NCBI RefSeq assembly: GCF_040546765.1
Contig: NZ_JBEPOK010000001.1
Coordinates: forward strand, 1,922,001 to 1,986,000
DNA from: Arthrobacter sp. OAP107
GTDB taxonomy: Bacteria > Actinomycetota > Actinomycetes > Actinomycetales > Micrococcaceae
Direction of reading: 5' to 3'
Length of the DNA: 64,000 bases
Shown here: positions 1 to 6,662 of the stretch, one piece after another
Position numbering within the stretch: position 1 is the stretch's first letter
How the letters are laid out: each line of letters begins with the position of its first letter
The notes under the pieces: model-generated
What the model was told of the DNA's origin: nothing
Database searches by the model: none
What the model saw: the letters and a program-made list of their open reading frames with translations, nothing else
Position numbers and translations under genes: made by a program

Positions 1-64
1 GCTGGCCAGATCCCTCGGCAACCCCATGGGCTAGGAGGAATTTACGGCCCTATTGGCTAGTCGT

Positions 65-95
65 TCACTATGTTGTACGCTGTTCAACATAGTGA
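65..95. promoter_or_regulatory. Perfect 11-bp inverted repeat, probable regulator operator
   Basis: The arms at 65-75 and 85-95 are exact reverse complements (TCACTATGTTG / CAACATAGTGA) around a 9-nt spacer. The site lies about 70 nt upstream of the preferred GTG start of the MHS transporter, where an operator for a dimeric regulator would be expected. The size and symmetry would suit an IclR, TetR or GntR protein; the regulator is not in the window, so the family is a guess. Confidence 0.6.
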
Positions 96-163
96 CCGAC
101 GCAATAGTGCTGTCACTACCCACCAGGCCAACGGGGGCCTGGAGTGTCTTTGAGGGAGTGCTA

Positions 164-1513
164 GTGACAACTCGTACTGATTCACCGCTGGCTGATGCGG
201 ACGGCGCCGTCGTCGAACCGGAGCAGCTGCGAAGGGCAACACTTGCCAGTTCCGTAGGATCCGCTCTGGAGTACTACGACTTCTACATCTACGGCCTGGC
301 CTCGGCCCTCATCTTCGGGCCGCTGTTCTTCAAGCCGCTCGGCGACGAAGGCGCGCTGATCGCATCATTCGCCACGTACGGTGTGGGCTTCGCTGCCCGT
401 CCGTTCGGCGGCATCGTCTTCGGTTACATCGGCGACCGGTTCGGCCGGAAAATGGTGCTGATCCTGACTATCGGCCTGATGGGTGCCGCAAGCTTCGCGA
501 TCGGCCTGCTGCCGACATTCGAGCAGGCAGGAATGCTTGGCGCGGTGCTCCTGGTCATCCTCCGGATCGTCCAGGGCCTCGGTGCCGGCGCGGAGCAGGC
601 CGGCGCAACGACGCTGATCTCCGAAGTGGCTCCGCCCCGCCGTCGTGGTTTCTTCGCCTCCCTGCCGTTCGTGGGGATCCAGCTGGGAACCCTCCTGGGT
701 GCCGGCACCTTCGCCCTCATCGCCACCGCCAACAAGGCCGTCCTTGAAGGCTGGCTCTGGCGTGTTCCCTTCCTGGCCAGCGTGATCCTCATTGCCATTG
801 CGGTGTTCATCCGCCTGCGTCTCAAGGAAACCCCTGTATTCCGGGAGCTGGAGAAGCACAAGAACGTGGTCAAGAACCCGGTGGGCCAGCTCTGGAAGCA
901 CTCCAAGAAGAACGTCCTGGTGGGCATCGGCCTGCGCATGGGCGAGAACGGAAACTCCTCCATCTACTCGGCGCTGCTGGTGGCGTTCCTGGCGGCCCCG
1001 GCGGGCGTTTTCCCGGGCGACAAGTTCATCGGTCCGGTGGGACTCCTGATCGCCGCCGGTTTTGCCGCCGTCATGGTGGTCACCTTCGGTGCCCTGTCCG
1101 ACCGTTTTGGCCGAGTGCCGGTCTACCGTTACGGGGCCCTCTTCCAGGCTGTCATCGCCTTTCCGGCGTTCTACCTCGTCACCCTGGGCAACGTGACACT
1201 GGTGTGGGTTGTCATGGTGGTGGGCATCGCCCTCGGCGTGCAGTCAATGCTGGGACCGCAGTGCCCGCTGCTGCCTGAACTGTTCGGTTCCCAGTACCGG
1301 TTTACGGGTGTGGCCATGGCCCGCGAACTCTCCGCCGTGCTGGCCGGCGGCCTGGTGCCGCTGGTGGGAGCTGCACTGCTCGCGGCCACAGGCTACTCCT
1401 GGCTGGTCCTGGCGATCTACTCGCTGGTCCTTGCCCTGATCTCCTTCGTGAGCACCTTCTTCACGCCGGAAACCAAGGGCCGCGACCTCGTGGCCATCGA
1501 GGACGCCCGCTAG
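164..1513 (+). CDS. MFS transporter, metabolite:H+ symporter (MHS) family
   Basis: A 449-residue, 12-helix transporter. Near the N-terminus it has the MHS-type EYYDFYIYG motif (about residues 34-42), where the first helix starts. The MFS loop signature GYIGDRFGRK is near residues 87-96 and a second-half copy, LSDRFGR, is near residue 311. The protein ends in FFTPETKGRDL, typical of the family. MHS relatives carry shikimate, citrate, alpha-ketoglutarate, proline or aromatic acids, so a carboxylate substrate is likely but cannot be named. The frame is open back to 53, but GTG at 164 is preferred: it follows GAGGGA by 6 nt and the residues before it look unlike a transporter N-terminus. A palindromic operator at 65-95 suggests induction by its substrate. 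It sits beside the sugar-acid island but is separated by repeats and a terminator. Confidence 0.88.
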   Translation: MTTRTDSPLADADGAVVEPEQLRRATLASSVGSALEYYDFYIYGLASALIFGPLFFKPLGDEGALIASFATYGVGFAARPFGGIVFGYIGDRFGRKMVLILTIGLMGAASFAIGLLPTFEQAGMLGAVLLVILRIVQGLGAGAEQAGATTLISEVAPPRRRGFFASLPFVGIQLGTLLGAGTFALIATANKAVLEGWLWRVPFLASVILIAIAVFIRLRLKETPVFRELEKHKNVVKNPVGQLWKHSKKNVLVGIGLRMGENGNSSIYSALLVAFLAAPAGVFPGDKFIGPVGLLIAAGFAAVMVVTFGALSDRFGRVPVYRYGALFQAVIAFPAFYLVTLGNVTLVWVVMVVGIALGVQSMLGPQCPLLPELFGSQYRFTGVAMARELSAVLAGGLVPLVGAALLAATGYSWLVLAIYSLVLALISFVSTFFTPETKGRDLVAIEDAR

Positions 1514-1545
1514 AAGCCACAAAGCCCAGAGCGCACGGCCTATAC

Positions 1546-1611
1546 AGCGCGAACGTACACTTGCGGCCCCTCCCGGTAACGGGTTTGGGGCCGTAAGTGT
1601 ACGTTCGCGCT
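1546..1611. repeat. 66-bp dispersed palindromic element, copy 1
   Basis: The 25-nt arms (1546-1570 and 1587-1611) are complementary at 24 of 25 positions; the outer sequence is AGCGCGAACGTACA. The 16-nt loop contains a small CCCG/CGGG hairpin. A second copy with the same arms, loop length and mini-hairpin is at 58507-58572. It lies 33 nt after the transporter stop codon. Its size and shape resemble REP/BIME or MITE-like palindromes. It could also end transcription in either direction, although no T-run follows. Confidence 0.85.
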
Positions 1612-1621
1612 TGGGCTGTTC

Positions 1622-1683
1622 GGGGGGACGGGCACTGGGGGGACGGGCAACAGAAGAGCCGGGCAACAGAAGAGCCGGGCAAC
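1622..1683. repeat. Two short tandem direct repeats
   Basis: A 13-nt unit (GGGGGGACGGGCA) occurs at 1622-1634 and 1637-1649, period 15. Overlapping it is a 16-nt unit, GGGCAACAGAAGAGCC, at 1645-1660 and 1661-1676, with a partial third copy to 1683. The last copy forms the left arm of the adjacent terminator hairpin. Slippage at the terminator is the simplest origin. Confidence 0.75.
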
Positions 1684-1703
1684 CCTGGGGGGTGCCCGGC
1701 TCT
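1671..1703 (-). terminator. Hairpin terminator of the D-2-hydroxyacid dehydrogenase gene
   Basis: An 11-bp perfect stem (AGAGCCGGGCA at 1671-1681, TGCCCGGCTCT at 1693-1703) starts about 20 nt past the minus-strand stop codon. On the minus strand it is followed by a C/T-rich stretch without a clean T-run. Confidence 0.6.
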
Positions 1704-1723
1704 CCGATGTTTGAAGGCGCGGT

Positions 1724-2776
1724 CTAGTAGAAGTGGACCGTGTCCACGAGGTGGGGGAGTTCGCCGCCGTCGAGGAATGTCCTGAGGTTGCTGCAGAAGC
1801 GCTCCGCGATCAGGCGGTTCTCGGCCGCGCTCAGCGCCGACGTGTGCGGCGACACCATGACGCGCGGGTGGTTCCACAGCGGGCTGTCCTGCGGCAGCGG
1901 CTCGACGGCGAACACGTCCAGGCAGGCGTAGGCCACCTGCCCGTTCTCCAGCGCCTCGAGCAGTGCGTCCTCGTCCACCACCGTTCCGCGGCCAACATTG
2001 ACGAATACCGTGCCCGGCTTCATGGCCGCGAAGACCCCGCGGTTGAAAAGCTTCTCCGTGTAGGGGGTGCCCGGAAGGGTGTTCACGACGGCGTCGGCTG
2101 AGGCGAGGAAGCCGGCCAGGCCGCTGTTGTCCGCCACTTCCTCGATGCCTTCGATCGGTTCCACGGAGCGCTTGGTGCCGCTGACCTTCATGCCGAGCGC
2201 GCGGGCGATGCGGGCGGTTTCCAGCCCGATCTCCCCGAGCCCCGTGACCACAAGCGAGGAACCGTTGACCAGCTTGGTGGGTATCCGCAGCTCCGGCCAC
2301 ACCTTGGCGCCCTGGTCCTGGGTCAGCTCCGCGGTCCGCTTGAATCCGTTGAGGATGCCCATTGCGGCAAACTCCGCGAGGGGCAGGGCGTGTACCCCGG
2401 CGGATGTGGTCACCTTGAACTTGTTGAGGGTCCCGGCATCCAGCCCTGAGGCTTTGACAGCACCGCCGGCACCCGCCGCCATGGCGTGGATCCACTGCAG
2501 GCGGGCGTTTTCCTTGGCGATCCGCGCCAGGCCGGCGGGGCTTTCGTTCGGAAAGCCGTAAAGCACGTCGGCCTTGCCCAGCATCTCCCAGTAGCGCTCC
2601 TCCTGTTCGGGCGTCCGCCTGAAGTTCGGGTCGCCGGCATGGTCTGCCGGGAACCGTTCGGGCGGCAGCAGGTCGGGCTCGTAAAGCACGGTCACGGAGG
2701 GATCTACGGCGCGGATGCGTTCCACGAACTCGGCTTCGAGCGGGACGGCGATCGCGACGGTGGTTTCAGTCGTCAT
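1724..2776 (-). CDS. D-2-hydroxyacid dehydrogenase (NAD-binding)
   Basis: About 350 residues. The Rossmann motif VTGLGEIGLETARIA is in the middle. The family catalytic elements follow: the Arg region VNVGRGTVVDEDAL, a Glu in DVFAVEPLP, and the His in NHPRVMVSPHTSA. The family reduces 2-keto acids or oxidises D-2-hydroxy acids with NAD(P)H. Beside idonate/gluconate genes a role with 2-ketogluconate, glyoxylate or hydroxypyruvate is plausible but unproven. Start codons are possible at 2788, 2785 and 2776. I choose 2776 because TATGAT at 2784-2789 (minus strand) lies exactly 7 nt before it, as in leaderless transcripts, and no Shine-Dalgarno is seen. It is divergent from the next gene and shares its control region. 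Confidence 0.85.
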   Translation of the reverse strand: MTTETTVAIAVPLEAEFVERIRAVDPSVTVLYEPDLLPPERFPADHAGDPNFRRTPEQEERYWEMLGKADVLYGFPNESPAGLARIAKENARLQWIHAMAAGAGGAVKASGLDAGTLNKFKVTTSAGVHALPLAEFAAMGILNGFKRTAELTQDQGAKVWPELRIPTKLVNGSSLVVTGLGEIGLETARIARALGMKVSGTKRSVEPIEGIEEVADNSGLAGFLASADAVVNTLPGTPYTEKLFNRGVFAAMKPGTVFVNVGRGTVVDEDALLEALENGQVAYACLDVFAVEPLPQDSPLWNHPRVMVSPHTSALSAAENRLIAERFCSNLRTFLDGGELPHLVDTVHFY

Positions 2777-2867
2777 GCTGTTCATCATACTGAATGGAGG
2801 CTAGAATACTGAACAGATTTCTTGCTTTTGACCATAGTTCGACCACAACGGAGTGAAGGTGCCAGAG
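2777..2867. promoter_or_regulatory. Divergent promoter region between two dehydrogenase genes
   Basis: The minus-strand -10 TATGAT is at 2784-2789. On the plus strand TAGAAT (2802-2807) is a good -10 candidate for the gene at 2868. ATACTGAA occurs twice as a direct repeat within 30 nt, and CTGTTCA/TGAACAG flank the region as an imperfect dyad. This could hold sites for the GntR protein at 5683-6423. Confidence 0.5.
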
Positions 2868-3794
2868 ATGAATACGAGAGTGGGCTTCGTGGGCCTTGGC
2901 CTGATGGGGGCGCCGATGGCGGCGAACCTGGCGCGGAAGGGCTGGACGGTCACGGCTTGGAACCGGTCACCGGCTGCGCTGGAGGATTTCCGCCGGCTCG
3001 GCGGATCCGCTGCCGACAGCGTGGAGCAGCTCCGGGATGAGCCGGTGATCGTCTTCATGCTGCCGGACCTGGCCTATATTGAGGACGCGGCGGCCGGGCT
3101 GTTCGCCAGCTGGCAGTCATCACCGCCGGCGGCCGGCACTGCCGTGGTGGTCATGAGCAGCGTTTCCCCCACCGCGGTCAAGGCCTTCGGGCGCCGAGTC
3201 CTGGAAGCCAGTTCCGGCAACGCGGTGGTGGTGGACGCGCCGGTCAGCGGCGGGACGAAGGGTGCGGCCGACGGCACGCTGGCCATCATGGCCGGCGCGG
3301 ACCGCGACGCCGACTTCCGCCGGCTGCGTCCGCTCTTCGAGGCTATGGGCACCACCGTGCGGCTCCTGGGCCCGCTCGGCTCCGGATCGCTCGCCAAGGC
3401 GTGCAACCAGCTGGTGGTCGGAACCACGACGGCGGCGCTCGCCGAAGCCGCCGAACTGGCCGAGCGCTCAGGTGTCGATGTCGCGGCCCTCTTTGAGGTC
3501 CTGTCCGGCGGCCTCGCCGGAAGCCGGGTGCTGGAGCAGGTGGGCCCGCGGATTGCCCGGAAGGACTACACGCCCACCGGCCCGGCAAAGTTCATGCACA
3601 AGGACCTGTCCTTTGTGGTGGACTCCGCGGACGCCACGGGTGCTGCCGTCCCGATGGCACGGGCCGGCGTCGAACTTTATGCCGAACTGAAGCGGCAGGG
3701 CCTGGGGGACCAGGACCTTGCCGTCGTGCGGCAAACCATTTCAAACCTCAGCAGGACTGGCGTCCTGAGCGACGCAGAAGGGACTTCCGCATGA
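2868..3794 (+). CDS. NAD(P)-dependent beta-hydroxyacid dehydrogenase (3-hydroxyisobutyrate / tartronate semialdehyde reductase family)
   Basis: A 308-residue member of the HIBADH/GarR/6-phosphogluconate dehydrogenase superfamily. It has an N-terminal Rossmann motif (GFVGLGLMGAPMAANLA), the substrate-binding DAPVSGGTKGAADGTL motif, and the catalytic Lys in SLAKACNQL, followed by an all-helical C-terminal domain. Family members reduce tartronate semialdehyde, oxidise 3-hydroxyisobutyrate or oxidise four-carbon sugar acids; I cannot pick the substrate. ATG 2868 is preferred over GTG 2853 because a GAAGGTG Shine-Dalgarno sits 6-7 nt upstream. The stop overlaps the idnO-like start by 4 nt (ATGA), so the two are translationally coupled, which supports a sugar-acid role. 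Confidence 0.82.
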   Translation: MNTRVGFVGLGLMGAPMAANLARKGWTVTAWNRSPAALEDFRRLGGSAADSVEQLRDEPVIVFMLPDLAYIEDAAAGLFASWQSSPPAAGTAVVVMSSVSPTAVKAFGRRVLEASSGNAVVVDAPVSGGTKGAADGTLAIMAGADRDADFRRLRPLFEAMGTTVRLLGPLGSGSLAKACNQLVVGTTTAALAEAAELAERSGVDVAALFEVLSGGLAGSRVLEQVGPRIARKDYTPTGPAKFMHKDLSFVVDSADATGAAVPMARAGVELYAELKRQGLGDQDLAVVRQTISNLSRTGVLSDAEGTSA

Positions 3795-4561
3795 CTTCAC
3801 TTTTTGATTTGTCCGGGCGGGTTGCGTTGGTGACGGGTTCGAGCCGGGGGATTGGTCATGCGTTGGCGCGGGCGTTGGCGGATGCTGGTGCGACGGTGGT
3901 GTTGAACGGTGTGAATGCGGAGCGGTTGAAGGCTGCCGAGGCGGCGATGGCGGCCGACTATGCGCCGGGCCGGGTGCACAGTGTGGCGTTTGATGTTACC
4001 TCCGATGCTGAGGCCGCCGCGGGTGTGGCGTGGGTGGAGGAGCAGGTGGGTCCGTTGGAGGTGCTGGTGAACAATGCCGGGATCCAGCACCGGGTGCCGA
4101 TGCTGGAGTTGGACGTGGCGGACTGGGAGCGGGTGATTTCCACCGACCTGACCAGCGCTTTTTTGGTGGGGCGGGAGGCTGCCCGGCACATGATCGGGCG
4201 GGGTCACGGGAAGATCATCAATATCTGTTCGGTGCAGACGGATCTGGCCCGGCCCACGATCGCCCCGTATGTCGCGGCGAAGGGCGGGCTGCGGAACCTG
4301 ACCCGGGCGATGACCGCTGAGTGGGCGGGCTCGGGGTTGCAGATCAACGGGATCGCGCCGGGGTATATCCATACCGAGATGACACAGAACCTGGTCGATG
4401 ACCCGGACTTTAATGCCTGGATCCTGGGCCGGACCCCGGCCGCGCGGTGGGGCACGGTGCAGGATCTGGCCGGGCCGGCGGTGTGGCTGGCCTCGGCGGG
4501 TTCTGATTTTGTGAACGGGCAGACGATCTTTATCGACGGCGGAATGACGGTGGTGGTCTGA
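3791..4561 (+). CDS. idnO: Gluconate 5-dehydrogenase-like short-chain dehydrogenase
   Basis: A 256-residue classical SDR. The cofactor motif TGSSRGIG is near residue 16, NNAG near residue 91, the catalytic Ser in NICSVQ and the Tyr/Lys in PYVAAKGG. Close agreement with E. coli IdnO is visible in VNNAGIQ, INGIAPGY, RTPAARWG and SDFVNGQ, so the likely reaction is reduction of 5-keto-D-gluconate to D-gluconate. It overlaps both neighbours (ATGA before, TGATG after) in a tight operon with the idnD-like gene. Codon use is odd: many TTG leucine and GTG/GGT codons, unlike the C-ending codons of most genes here, which hints at a different origin or relaxed expression. Confidence 0.85.
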   Translation: MTSLFDLSGRVALVTGSSRGIGHALARALADAGATVVLNGVNAERLKAAEAAMAADYAPGRVHSVAFDVTSDAEAAAGVAWVEEQVGPLEVLVNNAGIQHRVPMLELDVADWERVISTDLTSAFLVGREAARHMIGRGHGKIINICSVQTDLARPTIAPYVAAKGGLRNLTRAMTAEWAGSGLQINGIAPGYIHTEMTQNLVDDPDFNAWILGRTPAARWGTVQDLAGPAVWLASAGSDFVNGQTIFIDGGMTVVV

Positions 4562-5676
4562 TGACGCACCCAGCAGCAACAGAAAAAGCTTCAACAGGGG
4601 CAGATGCCGTGTTGCCGGTGTCGGGTCCGGCGGTGGTCGCGCACGGCAAGGGGGACCTGCGGGTCGATGACCTGCCGCTGAAGGCCCCGGGGCCGGATGA
4701 GGCGGTGGTCGAGGTGCTGTATGGCGGGATTTGCGGGTCGGACCTGCATTACTGGCTGCACGGCGCGGCGGGCGAGTCGATCCTGAAGGCGCCCCTGGTT
4801 TTGGGGCATGAGATTTCCGGCCGGGTGGTCCGGGCCGCGGCCAACGGTGCGGGGCCGGTGGCGGGGACGCCGGTGGCGGTGCACCCGGCCACCCCGGGCC
4901 CCGGTGCGGGTCCGGACGCGCCCCGGTATCCGGCGGAGCGGCCGAACCTGTCCCCGGGCTGCACCTACCTGGGGTCCGCGGCGCGGTATCCGCACACGGA
5001 CGGGGCGTTCAGCCGGTACGTGAACCTGCCGGTGCGGATGCTCCGGCCCCTGCCGGACACCCTGGACCTGCGCACCGCTGCGCTGATCGAACCGGCGTCC
5101 GTGGCGTGGCACGCGGTGGCGCGGGCCGGGGACGTGGCCGGCAAGACCGCGCTGGTGATCGGGTCCGGCCCGATCGGGGCGTTGGCGGTCGCGGTCCTCA
5201 AACGCGCCGGCGCGGCCCGGATCGTCGCGGTCGACATGCACGCCAAACCGTTGGAGATCGCCGCGGCGGTGGGCGCGGACGAGGTCCTGACCGCCACCGA
5301 CAGTGAGGCGATCAACGCGGTCCAGGCCGACGTCGTGATCGAGTCCTCCGGGAACCACCACGGCCTGGCCTCCGCGATCCAGGGCGCGGCCAGGGGCGGG
5401 ACCGTGGTCATGGTCGGGCTGCTGCCCACCGGTCCGCAGCCGGTCCTGATCTCCCTGGCCATCACCCGCGAACTGGACCTCAAAGGCTCGTTCCGGTTCA
5501 ACGACGAAATCGACGAGGTCATCACCGCCCTCACCGACGGCACCCTCAGCATCGGCCCGGTCATCACCCACGACTACCCCGTCACCGAGGCCCTCGCCGC
5601 CTTCGACATCGCCCGCAACTCCGCCCAATCCGGCAAAGTCCTCCTCAACTTCCGAGTTCCGGCGGATGGAGCTTAG
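4561..5676 (+). CDS. idnD: L-idonate 5-dehydrogenase-like zinc-binding alcohol dehydrogenase
   Basis: A 371-residue medium-chain dehydrogenase. The catalytic zinc region GGICGSDLHYW and GHEISG are present, as are the family hallmark YLGSAARYPHTDGAFSRY and the Rossmann motif VIGSGPIGALAVAVL. It probably oxidises L-idonate to 5-keto-D-gluconate, the substrate of the preceding gene. The lobe that normally carries four structural-zinc cysteines is instead proline/glycine-rich (HPATPGPGAGPDAPRYP...) with a single Cys, so the structural zinc is probably lost. The ATG overlaps the upstream stop (TGATG). It converges with gntR, 6 nt away. Confidence 0.83.
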   Translation: MTHPAATEKASTGADAVLPVSGPAVVAHGKGDLRVDDLPLKAPGPDEAVVEVLYGGICGSDLHYWLHGAAGESILKAPLVLGHEISGRVVRAAANGAGPVAGTPVAVHPATPGPGAGPDAPRYPAERPNLSPGCTYLGSAARYPHTDGAFSRYVNLPVRMLRPLPDTLDLRTAALIEPASVAWHAVARAGDVAGKTALVIGSGPIGALAVAVLKRAGAARIVAVDMHAKPLEIAAAVGADEVLTATDSEAINAVQADVVIESSGNHHGLASAIQGAARGGTVVMVGLLPTGPQPVLISLAITRELDLKGSFRFNDEIDEVITALTDGTLSIGPVITHDYPVTEALAAFDIARNSAQSGKVLLNFRVPADGA

Positions 5677-5682
5677 AAGGGT

Positions 5683-6423
5683 CTAGGCGGACTGCGTCCG
5701 CCGCTGCAGCGGAACGAAAACCCTCGGCTGCTCCACCCACACGGGCTCCATCTCCGAGATGGTGCGGCGCATGATTCTGCTCGACGCTTCGCGGGCCTCC
5801 GAGGCATGGCCGCCAAAGATGGCTTCGGCCACATCCAGGTGCCACTGCAGCGTGAGGTCGCGCGGGCGGTCGGGCATAAGCCCGTGCACGGTGCGTCCGG
5901 TAAGGGTTTCGGCCACCTGGCCCACGAGGTTGGCGAACATCTCGTTGCCGGAACCGCTGAGCAGCAGGGAATGGAACTGGATGTCCAGCTCCAGGAAGCG
6001 CGGCACGTCGCCGGCCTGGCCGGCCTCGCGCATGGCCAGGGCCACGTCGAGCAGCTCCTGCCGCAGTTCCTGCGGCGCATTGACCGCAGCGAGTTCGGCC
6101 GCCACGGGCTCGACGGCGGAGCGGAGTTCCGCCAGGGAGCGCAGCTGCGCGCCGCGGCCTTCCCCGGCCAGCCGCCAACGGATCACCAGCGGATCGAACG
6201 GGTTCCAGCGGTGCGCCGGCAGAACCTTGATGCCGACCCGCTTGGTTGTCTCCACCAGGCCCAGCGACTGCAGCACACGGACAGCCTCGCGGATTACAGA
6301 CCGGGATACCTGGAGTTCATCCTCCAGCTGCTCCGCCAGCATCACGTGCCCTGGCGGCAGGCTGCCGTCGACGATTCTGGTACCCAGGTGCTCGACGGCA
6401 CGGTGGTGGAGGCTGGTTGACAT
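5683..6423 (-). CDS. GntR-family transcriptional regulator with FCD domain
   Basis: About 246 residues: an N-terminal winged helix-turn-helix (DELQVSRSVIREAVRVLQSLGL) and a C-terminal all-helical FCD ligand domain with the metal-binding-type residues of the FadR/GntR class (LDIQFHSLLLSGSGN). It most likely senses gluconate, idonate or 6-phosphogluconate and represses the convergent idn-like operon and/or the divergent gnd. The first ATG (6435) lies inside a -10 box (TATGCT, minus strand 6431-6436), so I place the start at 6423, exactly 7 nt downstream of that box; the transcript is probably leaderless. Confidence 0.85.
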   Translation of the reverse strand: MSTSLHHRAVEHLGTRIVDGSLPPGHVMLAEQLEDELQVSRSVIREAVRVLQSLGLVETTKRVGIKVLPAHRWNPFDPLVIRWRLAGEGRGAQLRSLAELRSAVEPVAAELAAVNAPQELRQELLDVALAMREAGQAGDVPRFLELDIQFHSLLLSGSGNEMFANLVGQVAETLTGRTVHGLMPDRPRDLTLQWHLDVAEAIFGGHASEAREASSRIMRRTISEMEPVWVEQPRVFVPLQRRTQSA

Positions 6424-6662
6424 AGAGGTAAGCATAATCGCGCCGGGAGGCTTTGTTGCCCCGGACCTGGGGAGCCTGGACGCGGCCGGAGGGGCGCATC
6501 ATAGACTCTTTATGGCGCGGTTTGCGTCCAAGGAGTGGTCACCCGCTTCCGCCACCGACCGCGAATATATATGCTTTATTCAGCAGCCTGCTTTTCTGAA
6601 GGGTGTTCCGCAGTACTTGCGGACCCCCTGCACTTACGTCGCACACTGAATTGGAGTTTTTG
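6424..6662. promoter_or_regulatory. Divergent gntR/gnd control region
   Basis: This 239-nt region has no gene. It contains the leaderless gntR -10 (TATGCT, 6431-6436, minus), an AT-rich block around 6563-6580 (GAATATATATGCTTTATTC) that offers -10 sequences for gnd, and a perfect palindrome TCCGCA-gtact-TGCGGA at 6607-6623 in the gnd leader. The palindrome is a candidate operator. Confidence 0.5.

Noticed and set aside
1..34. Possible C-terminal tail of an upstream gene (ends ...ARSLGNPMG then TAG)
   Set aside because: Only about 10 codons are visible, too few to support a coding call.
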